NCBI RefSeq assembly: GCF_036288925.1
Contig: NZ_CP127167.1
Span: 1,302,001-1,366,000, forward strand
Length of the DNA: 64,000 bases
Origin: Haemophilus parainfluenzae
GTDB lineage: Bacteria > Pseudomonadota > Gammaproteobacteria > Enterobacterales > Pasteurellaceae
Reading direction: 5' to 3'
In this document: in pieces, positions 28,458 to 36,498 of the stretch
How the letters are laid out: the number at the start of each line of letters is the position of its first letter
How positions within the stretch are numbered: position 1 is the first letter of the stretch
Made by a program: the position numbers and the translations under genes
Notes under the pieces: model-generated
The model's input: the letters and a program-made list of their open reading frames with translations, nothing else
Told to the model about the DNA's origin: nothing
Database searches by the model: none

Positions 28458-28774
28458 TAGATTGATTAAATAAAAATTAAGTAGGCCAAACTAATTTGAT
28501 TCATAAAAATACTGATACGTTCGTTACCATATACGGATTTTTACGGCTCGCCTTATCCGATTACTTTGTGGCCATCAATCGGTTATATCTGTGGCATCAA
28601 ATTGACACAAAGGGCACCCATTGTTTCACCGGTGGGCTCCGGTAAGGAGAAAGTAGCAAGCCATTGCGAATTTTCAAAATGCACTTTGCAATACACTTTA
28701 AAAATCCGCAATGGCCAGCGATTTGAAAAGTCGAGAGTAAATTGGGGCGTTACTCCATCATTACTCTGATTAAC
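28458..28774. other. Gene-free, hairpin-rich intergenic DNA (candidate oriT or ssDNA origin)
   Basis: No reading frame here is convincing. The stretch holds CGGAT/ATCCG and CCGATT/AATCGG inverted repeats (28534-28585), and a large hairpin in which GCCATTGC (28660-28667) pairs with GCAATGGC (28708-28715) and an AT-rich inner stem extends it. Such clusters are common at transfer origins. Confidence 0.4.
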
Positions 28775-28908
28775 TAGGTGGCACACCTCACAAGGAGCGT
28801 TAATCAATGTGAGAAATTCCTTTCAGCGTGCTGGAATCATTTTTGGCTAGTGTGAATTGATAACCGACAATTCACGAACGGTCTTACGAAGGCTTTAGTA
28901 TAGCACTA
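28775..28908. ncRNA. Putative structured element B (second of a pair)
   Basis: It shares AGGTGGCACACCT, CCTTTCAG-N-GTGCTGGAA, TTTTGGCTA and CTTA-N3-AAGGCT with element A. In place of A's hairpins it has CTCACA/TGTGAG (28787-28813) and GTGAATTG/CAATTCAC (28852-28875). The outer closing helix is weaker than in A. Confidence 0.58.
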
Positions 28909-28943
28909 TTTTTGAGGGCTCGCCATTCACAGGCGCTTAAATC

Positions 28944-30989
28944 CTAGTTCAATAAGCTTCGTAAAGATGAAATTTGCTCACTCACACTTTTACTCGACTT
29001 TTTCTTTAAATTTTTTGTACTTTTCGTATTCTTCTTGCTATCAATATTTTCAATATGTTGGCAATTTGGATAAGCAGAACACCCAAAAAAAGCCCCATTT
29101 TTACCATTTCTTTTAATCATTGGCGCACCGCACTTAGGGCATTTACGAATTTCAATATTCCCCAAACTCATTCCCTTTTTAAGGCAATCAGCCATCAAAT
29201 GCCGCACAAAGACTTCTTGTTTTTGCATAAACACGTCTAGAGAAAGCGTTCTTTCAGCAATTTGATTGAGCGCTTGCTCCCAAAGTGCGGTTAAACCAGG
29301 ATCTTTTAACATCTGAGGTAAATTATCAATTAGCGTCATTGCTTCATCTGTCGCTAATAGTGATTTACCTTTCTTTTTCAAGAAACCTTTATCAATCAAA
29401 CCTTGAATCGTTCCCGCCCGAGTAGCTTCTGTACCAAGCCCTTCTGTTTCTCGTAAGCGTTGTTTTAAACGCTCATCAGTTACAAAGCGAGCTGCATTTT
29501 TCATTGCGGTGAGCAATGTACCTTCCGTGAAGTGATTAGGTGGTGATGTTTGTAAGGTTTTTATTTCTGAATCAGAAATCTGACAGATTTGTCCTTGCTT
29601 TAACGTCGGCAAGGCTTGAGGTGCGTCATCATCTTCATCAAGTGATTTGCCAAATAGAATTTTCCAACCTGGAGCAATAAGCACATTCCCACGTGCACTT
29701 AATATATGTTGACCGCACTTCAAAATAATTTGTGTTTTATCTGTTTCAGAAACAGGTAAGAATTGAGCTAAATAACGACGACGTATGAGATCATAAAGCT
29801 TTAATTCTTCATCAGACATTTTGCTAATATCAGCTTTAATCATAGTTGGAATAATGCCATGGTGAGCGGTAATTTTTTTATCATTCCAAACTCGTGATTT
29901 TTGATTAAGGTTTAGCATACCTGCAAGGGGTTGTAATCGATTATCGGATTGCAACAAACATTGGATAATTTGAGGCGCTTCTGCAAACTGAGACTCCGGT
30001 AAATAACCACAATCTGTTCTAGGATAGGTTGTCGCTTTGTGAGTCTCATAAAGTGATTGAGCTATATCCAATACTCTTTGCGCACCCAGTCCATAAAGGC
30101 GGTTAGCTTCTGATTGTAAGTCACTTAATGCAAAGCAAAGTGGGGCATTTTGTCTTTCACGTTTAGTTTCAACTGATTCCACTTTCGCTTGGCCCAATTG
30201 ACGAATTTGCTGATTTGCTGCTTGTATAACTTGGGCAGACAAACAAAGTCCATCAGGATCACAATATTGCTCCGGAATAACATATTGCGTAGCAAAATGC
30301 TGATTTCCATCAGAAAGCATTACTTGCAAAGCAAAATGTTGCTTAGGAATGAAGTTTTTTATCTCACGGTCACGATTAACAACCAGGCTTAATGTTGGAG
30401 TTTGTACCCGACCAACACTTAAAGGTTTCCCTTGATACCCTTGTTGTTGAGCTAATAAGGTATAGAGACGAGAGAAATTCATACCAATAAGCCAATCAGC
30501 TCGACTACGTGCAAGCCCCGCATAGTAAAGAGGTAGTGTCTCCTCATTATTTTTAAGTGCACCCAAGGCTTTGCGAATACTGGTATCATCTAGTGCGGAC
30601 AACCAAAGGCGTTTTATTTGCCCTCGAAATCCTGCCAAATCCAGCAATTCTCTTGCTATAGTTTCGCCCTCTCTATCAATATCGGTTGCAATGACAACAA
30701 GTTTAGCTTGTTTGATAAGTTTCATGACGACATTGAACTGTTTTTTTGTTTCTTTTTTAGGTGAAAGCCCCCATTTACCCGGGATAATTGGCAAGGTCTC
30801 AAATGCCCACTTTTTAAAGGCAGGATCATATTCTTCAGGATTAAATTGCTCTACTAGATGACCAATTCCCCAGGTAACTGTAAGCTGACCGTCAGGTGTT
30901 GATAAACAACCCTCACCACGCTTTGTCGCACCTAATACTTTTGCAATATCATTGCCTTGTGATGGTTTTTCACATAAAAATAATTTCAT
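28944..30989 (-). CDS. topB: DNA topoisomerase III (type IA), ICE-borne
   Basis: The 681-residue topoisomerase begins MKLFLCEKPSQGNDIAKVL, with the Toprim domain at the N-terminus (IATDIDREGETIARELLDL has the metal-binding acidic residues). The central region includes YPRTDCGYLP with the catalytic Tyr (about residue 330). The C-terminus ends in a four-cysteine zinc finger (CPKCGAPM, then FFGCSAYPNC) and a Lys/Ser-rich tail. It would relax or decatenate ICE DNA during transfer and replication. I prefer the ATG at 30989 to that at 31004, because the protein then matches the family N-terminus. Confidence 0.93.
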   Translation of the reverse strand: MKLFLCEKPSQGNDIAKVLGATKRGEGCLSTPDGQLTVTWGIGHLVEQFNPEEYDPAFKKWAFETLPIIPGKWGLSPKKETKKQFNVVMKLIKQAKLVVIATDIDREGETIARELLDLAGFRGQIKRLWLSALDDTSIRKALGALKNNEETLPLYYAGLARSRADWLIGMNFSRLYTLLAQQQGYQGKPLSVGRVQTPTLSLVVNRDREIKNFIPKQHFALQVMLSDGNQHFATQYVIPEQYCDPDGLCLSAQVIQAANQQIRQLGQAKVESVETKRERQNAPLCFALSDLQSEANRLYGLGAQRVLDIAQSLYETHKATTYPRTDCGYLPESQFAEAPQIIQCLLQSDNRLQPLAGMLNLNQKSRVWNDKKITAHHGIIPTMIKADISKMSDEELKLYDLIRRRYLAQFLPVSETDKTQIILKCGQHILSARGNVLIAPGWKILFGKSLDEDDDAPQALPTLKQGQICQISDSEIKTLQTSPPNHFTEGTLLTAMKNAARFVTDERLKQRLRETEGLGTEATRAGTIQGLIDKGFLKKKGKSLLATDEAMTLIDNLPQMLKDPGLTALWEQALNQIAERTLSLDVFMQKQEVFVRHLMADCLKKGMSLGNIEIRKCPKCGAPMIKRNGKNGAFFGCSAYPNCQHIENIDSKKNTKSTKNLKKKSSKSVSEQISSLRSLLN

Positions 30990-31079
30990 GATGTTTTCTC
31001 TCATTGATATTTGAGAGATATTTTCGATGTAATAAGATAAACCACAATTAGGAATTCTTTTTAAACTGAGGAGTAAATC

Positions 31080-31637
31080 ATGATAAAACTGACCCCTTCA
31101 TCAATTGGAGTGATGGTTGATACGCTTAGATATTCAGGTCGAGATAGATATATTATTTTTAGAATGAAAACGAGAGAGCAGAAAGTCGTGTATATGCGTT
31201 ATCCACAGCATATTGAAAATATGGCTAATCAAGAGAACATGATTGTCATCGTAGATGCTCAAAAGTTTCTTTCTTTATGGCAGCGATCACCGTATGAGGT
31301 AGATAAAAATACATGTGCGGGCGATGAGTCAACATGGAGAAAAGATTATAAGTTTCATCATGCTGAAAACGGATTTGCTAAAAGTATGGATTCTCCAGTT
31401 CCACTTGCAGATGTAAATGTTCATATTAAAGATGGAGAAATAAGCTGTAGTCTTAATGATGGTATGACAAGAACGCTTTGGTTGCTTGCAAATGGTGTAA
31501 AGGAGTTTCCTATTTTGGTTAGAAACCATAAAGAGAAAGCTAAAATTCTGTCAAAGTATGCAAGCCCATTATCTTCACTTCATTTTGAGCCACTTAATTT
31601 ATTTTTTGCAATTACAGGAGAAAAATACCCCTTGTAG
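31080..31637 (+). CDS. Plasmid fertility-inhibition (FiwA/Osa-like) protein
   Basis: The 185-residue protein stands alone on the plus strand among minus-strand ICE genes. The stretch NGFAKSMDSPVPLADVNV followed by NDGMTRTLWLLANGVKEFPILV closely resembles the signature of the plasmid fertility-inhibition factor family (FiwA, Osa). Those proteins block conjugation of co-resident plasmids, in known cases by acting on the rival's coupling-protein step or relaxosome DNA. TGAGGAG before the ATG sets the start. A hairpin containing the stop codon ends it. The assignment rests on motif recognition. Confidence 0.65.
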   Translation: MIKLTPSSIGVMVDTLRYSGRDRYIIFRMKTREQKVVYMRYPQHIENMANQENMIVIVDAQKFLSLWQRSPYEVDKNTCAGDESTWRKDYKFHHAENGFAKSMDSPVPLADVNVHIKDGEISCSLNDGMTRTLWLLANGVKEFPILVRNHKEKAKILSKYASPLSSLHFEPLNLFFAITGEKYPL

Positions 31638-31648
31638 CCAAGGGGTAA
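31627..31648 (+). terminator. Hairpin overlapping the stop codon
   Basis: CCCCTTG and CAAGGGG pair around the TAG stop of the fertility-inhibition gene. No long T run follows, so it could be an mRNA-stabilising hairpin. Confidence 0.5.
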
Positions 31649-31776
31649 ACGTTTGAGATATTAAACAATATGAGGAAAAGGAAAAGTTTGGATGGATCTC
31701 AAAAAACAAATTTGTTTCGTTATCTATCATACAAAATAATCGTTATTATCGGTATCGAAATTTAAAAATAACTGAA

Positions 31777-31804
31777 ATAAAAAAAGCCCCACTAAGGTTG
31801 GGGC
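31777..31804 (-). terminator. Rho-independent terminator
   Basis: On the minus strand GCCCCA and TGGGGC form a stem followed by seven T. It ends the lipoprotein gene at 31853 and possibly the ssb transcript. Confidence 0.85.
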
Positions 31805-31852
31805 AAAGGAGAATGAGGTATTGATTACCTACACTATGTTTATGTTGTCGTA

Positions 31853-32371
31853 TTATTTAATTGCTTTTATCACTTCTGATTTAACAAATTGAGCAAAATC
31901 AGATTCATTTGAGGATGCAATCCAGGAAATTCTAACCTTGCCATCCTCTTTTGCAAGCGTTATGTCAATTTTTCGACCGCCAACATAGCTATTTGCCATG
32001 TGATAATAGACCCCAGGAGTCGCTTCATGAGCATGTCCTTCTTCATCTAAAAGCGATTCGTAACGTTGACGCTCATACCCGGATAATCCACTTAATGCTT
32101 CCTCCCGTGTTTTGAATTTTAAATTACGTTTAATTTTTACGTAAAGAGAGTCAATATTTTTAGATGATGTAATTGAATCCTCTACGTTATAGCGATGAGA
32201 ACGAGAACTTTGAGTGTAAGCCACACCGGAAGAACTAGAGGAACTATTCCCCCCGCCAAGAACACTGCTGAGCTGACCTGCAACATTACCAACCGCATCA
32301 TTCAATGAGTTTAATTCAGCACAACCACTTAAAGCAGCGACGGCAGATAAAACAAAAATTATTTTTTTCAT
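31853..32371 (-). CDS. ICE lipoprotein of unknown function
   Basis: The 172-residue lipoprotein begins MKKIIFVLSAVAALSGCAE (lipobox Cys17). After a Gly/Ser-rich linker comes a folded domain of about 110 residues with KIDITLAKEDGKVRISWIAS near the end. A GTG one codon upstream is an alternative start. It may be a surface or entry-exclusion factor, since ICEs often carry lipoproteins for this, but nothing in the sequence proves it. It follows ssb by 26 bp. Confidence 0.75.
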   Translation of the reverse strand: MKKIIFVLSAVAALSGCAELNSLNDAVGNVAGQLSSVLGGGNSSSSSSGVAYTQSSRSHRYNVEDSITSSKNIDSLYVKIKRNLKFKTREEALSGLSGYERQRYESLLDEEGHAHEATPGVYYHMANSYVGGRKIDITLAKEDGKVRISWIASSNESDFAQFVKSEVIKAIK

Positions 32372-32397
32372 CACGATTAACCTTAATTATATTGAGT

Positions 32398-32820
32398 TCA
32401 GAATGGTATTGAATCATCAAAAGCATTTGCCGATGCATCTTGTTGTGGCATTGGCTGAGAATTATTTGCACCATCTGCACTTTGAGGGCGAGTACCTAAC
32501 ATTTGCATTACATCACCTTGGATTTCCGTGGTATAACGATCTTGCCCGTTTTGATCTTGCCATTTACGAGTACGCAAGCGTCCTTCAATATAAACTTGCG
32601 CTCCTTTCTTGAGATATTGGCCACAAATTTCAGCTAATTTGCGATAAAAAACGATTCGATGCCATTCAGTCACTTCACGACGTTCACCGGTGTTTTTATC
32701 CGTCCAAGCTTCGCTAGTTGCTACACTGATATTTGCAACTGCTTCACCATTCGGCATGCTTCGCATTTCAGGATCATTACCTAAATGTCCCACGATAATT
32801 ACTTTATTAATTCCAGCCAT
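32398..32820 (-). CDS. ssb: Single-stranded DNA-binding protein, ICE-borne
   Basis: The 140-residue SSB begins [20 protein letters not shown], with the OB fold up to about residue 110 ([41 protein letters not shown]). It has a short Gln-rich linker and the conserved acidic tip DDSIPF that recruits partner proteins. It would coat transferred single strands. A long leader upstream contains a GGTAAGGGG/CCCCTTACC hairpin (32954-32980). Confidence 0.95.
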   Translation of the reverse strand: MAGINKVIIVGHLGNDPEMRSMPNGEAVANISVATSEAWTDKNTGERREVTEWHRIVFYRKLAEICGQYLKKGAQVYIEGRLRTRKWQDQNGQDRYTTEIQGDVMQMLGTRPQSADGANNSQPMPQQDASANAFDDSIPF

Positions 32821-32953
32821 ATTGATTTCTCCTAAATCACAAAATTAACTGTCAAGATTGTGCATTTTTTACATCTAATCCTTAAGGGTAAATTCAGTAA
32901 AAAACACAGAGATTTTTTAACACAACCACGAAAGGCAAAGGCTTTTTTTCGTT

Positions 32954-32980
32954 AAGGTAAGGGGCTTGTCCCCTTACCTT
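32954..32980. repeat. Strong hairpin between the DUF3158 gene and ssb
   Basis: An 11-bp perfect stem (AAGGTAAGGGG with CCCCTTACCTT) has a 5-nt loop. It could end the DUF3158 transcript or fold in the ssb leader. No clear T run follows on either strand. Confidence 0.65.
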
Positions 32981-33065
32981 TAAAAGGCCTTTTAGTGAGC
33001 CGATCACAAACTATATAAATTAGCCGATTACAAACTAGAAGATCCAACGTTCACAAATGTGAATG

Positions 33066-33539
33066 TTATAAATGATCTTCTATCTCTTTAATTTTATCTA
33101 CCGCACTTGATACCTGTCTCATCATAAAATTTAGTACGGAGACCTGCAGATTAATCAAAATGCGTTCTTTCTCAGCTGAGACAAGTTTTTGTCGTAAGTC
33201 TGAAGATAACTGAGGATTATTAAATACCGGATTTAACACAGCATCACCAGTCTTAGAAGCTTGAAAACTGCGCCAGCGTAAAAACGTCCCACCGGATGAT
33301 GATGCTTTATCTCGGATCATGTGAATAGGTAATACACTAAGTTCACTTTTACGGACATTCTGCAACATTTCATTCTGCTGCAACATTAAAGCTTCACGGA
33401 CTGTAGCAAGGGATTCAGCTAGTAATTCATACTGTTGCACTGAGTCTAACTCACTGAATAACTGTTTCAGCGAGTCATTAAGTGGGGTTGTGCGTCCTAA
33501 TTGTTTATACATATCAGAAGGAATGAGCACGTTATCCAT
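33066..33539 (-). CDS. DUF3158-family ICE protein
   Basis: The 157-residue helical protein begins MDNVLIPSDMYKQLGR. The SSGGTFLRWRSFQASKTGDAVL stretch matches DUF3158. I use the ATG at 33539, which has GGAG nine bases upstream. An ATG at 33554 overlapping the preceding stop is possible but has no ribosome site. It always follows TIGR03761 in related ICEs. Its function is unknown. Confidence 0.82.
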   Translation of the reverse strand: MDNVLIPSDMYKQLGRTTPLNDSLKQLFSELDSVQQYELLAESLATVREALMLQQNEMLQNVRKSELSVLPIHMIRDKASSSGGTFLRWRSFQASKTGDAVLNPVFNNPQLSSDLRQKLVSAEKERILINLQVSVLNFMMRQVSSAVDKIKEIEDHL

Positions 33540-33553
33540 AATCCCAATCTCCA

Positions 33554-34309
33554 TTATTCAGTTTTATTTGCTGTAATTTGGACTTCAACAGAGCCATTAT
33601 TATCTGATTCAGCAAGTGATGATTTTTTAATTGTTGGAGCAAATGTTGCACGTGTTGTACCGGAAAGCACGTCAGGCGTTAAGGTATATTTCATACGTTT
33701 TACAGCAGCTTGATAGCGAGCGTTATTTTCAAGCGCATCTTGGCGTGTAATACCGGAATTTCGGTAATTCTCAAGCACACCAAATGCACGACGAATTAAT
33801 TTAGCTCCGGATTCTAGCCAATCATACGCATCATCTTTTGTAAGTAATGCAATATGTGAAGCGGTCATCACTGTACGAGCTAACGAATCAAAATCAGCCA
33901 AAAGATACAATAATTGATAACCCAGCTGAGTATTCACAAAAATAGGGTATTGAATCGGAGCAATATTGGCGCAACGCTCAATTTGAAAGTTTTCAGGGAT
34001 TTTCTCACTGTAGAGATTAACCATTCTCCAGGTCATATCTTGCATCTCTTTACGAAACCCTAATACTTTTTGTTCAAAACGAAGAAGATAATCATCAGCA
34101 TAAGGATCATCTTGTTCGGCAGCTTGCTGAATTTGACTCAATAGAGATAGAGCATTAGGAATACTGAGAATTGATGATGTAACGACTTCCCCGGCTTCAT
34201 TTTTAACTAAGTCACGACCATTCCAAAGACGTGTTGCATACTGAGTATGAAGCGTAAATGTAATCTCACTGCGTAACGGCCCAAGCTGTTGGTTGTATGT
34301 TGTTGTCAT
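33554..34309 (-). CDS. ICE protein of TIGR03761 (PFL_4669 family)
   Basis: The 251-residue soluble protein contains LGPLRSEITFTLHTQYATRLWNGR and, later, DYLLRFEQKVLGFRKEMQ, the TIGR03761 signature. The family occurs only in ICEs of this class and is thought to belong to the maintenance module. No catalytic motif is visible. Its mRNA leader contains the six 36-bp hairpin repeats. Confidence 0.88.
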   Translation of the reverse strand: MTTTYNQQLGPLRSEITFTLHTQYATRLWNGRDLVKNEAGEVVTSSILSIPNALSLLSQIQQAAEQDDPYADDYLLRFEQKVLGFRKEMQDMTWRMVNLYSEKIPENFQIERCANIAPIQYPIFVNTQLGYQLLYLLADFDSLARTVMTASHIALLTKDDAYDWLESGAKLIRRAFGVLENYRNSGITRQDALENNARYQAAVKRMKYTLTPDVLSGTTRATFAPTIKKSSLAESDNNGSVEVQITANKTE

Positions 34310-34348
34310 GTTATGTCACCTTTTATCATTTGGTTAAAATTTGCACTT

Positions 34349-34538
34349 TGTAAAGTCCCTTTACATTGGTTAAATATTGTTCACTGTGCAGTCCCCGCAC
34401 ACTGGTTAATTTTTGTTCACTGTGCAGTCCCCGCACACTGGTTAATTTTTGTTCACTGTGCAACCCTAGCACAGTGATTAATTTTTGTACTTTGTCCAGC
34501 CCCTGGACAGTGATTAAATTTTGTACTTTGTAGAACCC
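34349..34538. repeat. Six tandem 36-bp repeats, each with a covarying hairpin
   Basis: Hairpins start at 34349, 34385, 34421, 34457, 34493 and 34529, exactly 36 bp apart. Stems are TGTAA/TTACA, TGTGC/GCACA (three times), TGTCC/GGACA and TGTAG/CTACA, with 7-nt loops such as AGTCCCC. Linkers (TGGTTAATTTTTGTTCAC type) are conserved. They lie between the STY4528 gene and TIGR03761. Confidence 0.93.
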
Positions 34539-34573
34539 TTCTACACGACACAGTTTGCTTTTATACAGCTTAT

Positions 34574-35797
34574 TCAATTGCAAATTGAAGCTTTAAATTG
34601 TCGAATACGATCAGCTCTCGCTTTTCGCTCTTCTTCAGATTGCACTCGCATTGGCTTTATTGCGTTATCTGCTTTTACATTATTAACTAAGCTAGTTTCA
34701 TCATGTTGTGATAACCGATTTTTTGATGATAATGATTGCGCTTGTGTAGCTAAAAATTGTTCATACAAATACGGTTTAAATTCACCACGATGTGCACGTT
34801 GGATTAATGTCACTACATAGCCTTGTGGTTTTTTCACTTCACCTTTTATCACACGCTGTTCAAGCTCAAATAAAATCGCTTTACAGATTCCTAAATCAAG
34901 TCCACGCATCGCTTGCATAATTGCTGTTTTTTCCAATGATGAAAACTGAATATTAGTCGGCCAGTCAATTTCATCCGCATTACCAGTACAGTACGTATTT
35001 ATATAAATACTAGTACCTGTACTGTACTGTGAAAAACCTGAGTTCCCTTTTGGAACTAAGCCTGAAATCAATGACTTATCATTATTTTGGGCACTGAGTT
35101 CCCTTTTGGAACTCTGTTTGATTTTGCTGAGTTCCATTTTGGAACTAAGGTGATTTTTACTGAGTTCCCCTGTTTTTTCACAGAGTTCCTTATTGGAACT
35201 TAGTAGGTTTTCTTGAATAAATGTTGATTCTTCTTGCTCTGAAATATCCATTTTTGGACGTTTTTGATAGTCTTGAAGGCGAGCTCGCATCCAGTCAATG
35301 TGAGAAATATAATGCCACTGAGTATTATCCGAGAGCAGGTTTTCTACAATATGGTTTGCTACACCTCGCACAAAGTTATCTCGATGCTGAATGGATTTTT
35401 CAAGGAGTGCGATGTAATCATGGTTTAATTGAATCGTATCAATGATTGGCATAGGTTCATCATGAAGGATGTAAAAATTACCCAATACTTGACCTTGCTC
35501 ATTACGTACAGTTTCACAAAGTGTTAGCCAACGAGTTAATCTAAGTAATAACAACGTTTGGCTAACTAGCTTACGCGAGAGTTCTGCTTCATCATAAGGT
35601 TTATCTGAAAGTAATTTTGCAAGCACTTCGTATGATGGGAACATGCCTGATTGAAATTCTCTTGCTTTGTATTTTATAAGTTGCCATGCCAATTTTGCTC
35701 TTGATGTTAAATAAGGATCAAATAGCAAACGGGTTGGAACTGTTTCATGCTGGTTGCCAAAAAAGAGCAACCCATGCTCTTGTAATTTTGTTTCCAT
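34574..35797 (-). CDS. STY4528-family ICE replication protein
   Basis: The 407-residue protein has a Rep-like N-terminal part (TRLLFDPYLTSRAKLAWQLIKY, then FPSYEVLAKLL and TLLLLRLTRWLTLCETVRNEQGQVLGNFYILHDEP) that matches STY4528, annotated as a pathogenicity-island replication protein. The middle (about residues 190-275) is low-complexity and encoded by palindromic repeats that look like an origin. The C-terminus is helical. It probably starts ICE replication after excision. Transcription order places it downstream of DUF2857. Confidence 0.85.
   Translation of the reverse strand: METKLQEHGLLFFGNQHETVPTRLLFDPYLTSRAKLAWQLIKYKAREFQSGMFPSYEVLAKLLSDKPYDEAELSRKLVSQTLLLLRLTRWLTLCETVRNEQGQVLGNFYILHDEPMPIIDTIQLNHDYIALLEKSIQHRDNFVRGVANHIVENLLSDNTQWHYISHIDWMRARLQDYQKRPKMDISEQEESTFIQENLLSSNKELCEKTGELSKNHLSSKMELSKIKQSSKRELSAQNNDKSLISGLVPKGNSGFSQYSTGTSIYINTYCTGNADEIDWPTNIQFSSLEKTAIMQAMRGLDLGICKAILFELEQRVIKGEVKKPQGYVVTLIQRAHRGEFKPYLYEQFLATQAQSLSSKNRLSQHDETSLVNNVKADNAIKPMRVQSEEERKARADRIRQFKASICN
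34984..35200. other. Palindrome cluster inside the replication gene (candidate oriV)
   Basis: An 11-bp inverted repeat (CAGTACAGTAC 34984-34994, GTACTGTACTG 35019-35029) encloses the perfect 16-bp AT palindrome GTATTTATATAAATAC (34995-35010). Next to it are four AGTTCC-N5-GGAACT palindromes at 35041, 35097, 35130 and 35184, and a half site at 35164. The repeats encode a variable linker of the Rep protein. Confidence 0.55.
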
Positions 35798-35900
35798 AAT
35801 TTAATTCTCTCTGAGAATATTTCATTTTTATTGTTGCAATGTGCTTAAACATCTTTACAATAGCCAATGAACTTTCCCAAGTTCCTTACTAACGATATGA

Positions 35901-35947
35901 ATAACGCCCAACTTAACGTAACGCACTAGGTTGGGCGTTATGTTTTT
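35901..35947 (+). terminator. 12-bp hairpin with downstream T run
   Basis: ATAACGCCCAAC pairs perfectly with GTTGGGCGTTAT. The T run (GTTTTTT) follows on the plus strand. On the minus strand it lies between DUF2857 and STY4528 and may reduce read-through. Confidence 0.7.
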
Positions 35948-36498
35948 TAAGCTGCATTCCAGCGGCTAACAAGTTTCCAAATTTCAGTTAAATTAATACC
36001 GGTTTCTTCCGCAATTAAAATTAACAGCTCTAGTCCTTCTGTTGATTCAATTGTTTGAACATCACCTTTATGCTCTTGCCATAAGTCCCAAATTAATTTT
36101 TCTTCCTCTTCGGTTGCAGCTGGCTTACGTCCCATTGGTTCTTGTTTTCCAAGTAGGCTACGACGAGCAGATACTTTTGAAGTGGTTAAGCCGAAGTAGG
36201 AATTGAGCATTTGGATGGATGCACCTAACATTAATGCGCGATCAATAAGGCGACGTTCTTGTGACGACATGCGTACTCGAGCCACTAATCGCCAAAATGC
36301 ATCGTGATTAATTTCAACTTTGGCAAAGGGAGCTTTGGTGTTAGCCAGTTCATAAACTTCCTCTGTGCTGAGTTTTTCAATTTCTTGCAATTCTTGTTTT
36401 GAGAAACCATAGTTCCGGCAAACATTGATATTGCCTTCTTGTAAATTAACCAAAATCTCATTCAATACCACTTGGTTTAAATTGCTGAACATGCTCAT
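35947..36498 (-). CDS. DUF2857-domain ICE protein
   Basis: The 183-residue protein has DUF2857 features: SSQERRLIDRALMLGASIQMLNSYFGLTTSKVSARRSLLG looks like an FlhC-type helix-turn-helix, so it is probably a DNA-binding regulator. Its ATG overlaps the parB stop (TAATG). It completes the parA-dnaB-parB-DUF2857 operon typical of this ICE class. Confidence 0.87.
   Translation of the reverse strand: MSMFSNLNQVVLNEILVNLQEGNINVCRNYGFSKQELQEIEKLSTEEVYELANTKAPFAKVEINHDAFWRLVARVRMSSQERRLIDRALMLGASIQMLNSYFGLTTSKVSARRSLLGKQEPMGRKPAATEEEEKLIWDLWQEHKGDVQTIESTEGLELLILIAEETGINLTEIWKLVSRWNAA

Noticed and set aside
28566..28807. Short frames on both strands in the topB-DUF3577 gap
   Set aside because: They overlap strong inverted repeats and structured element B, and lack ribosome sites and protein-like composition.
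34349..34538. CRISPR array
   Set aside because: The 36-bp periodicity has no unique spacers. Repeats are contiguous, and variation is confined to paired stem positions.
34574..35797. Frame errors in the replication-protein gene because of palindromes
   Set aside because: The frame is intact from start to stop, and the palindromes are multiples that keep codon phase.
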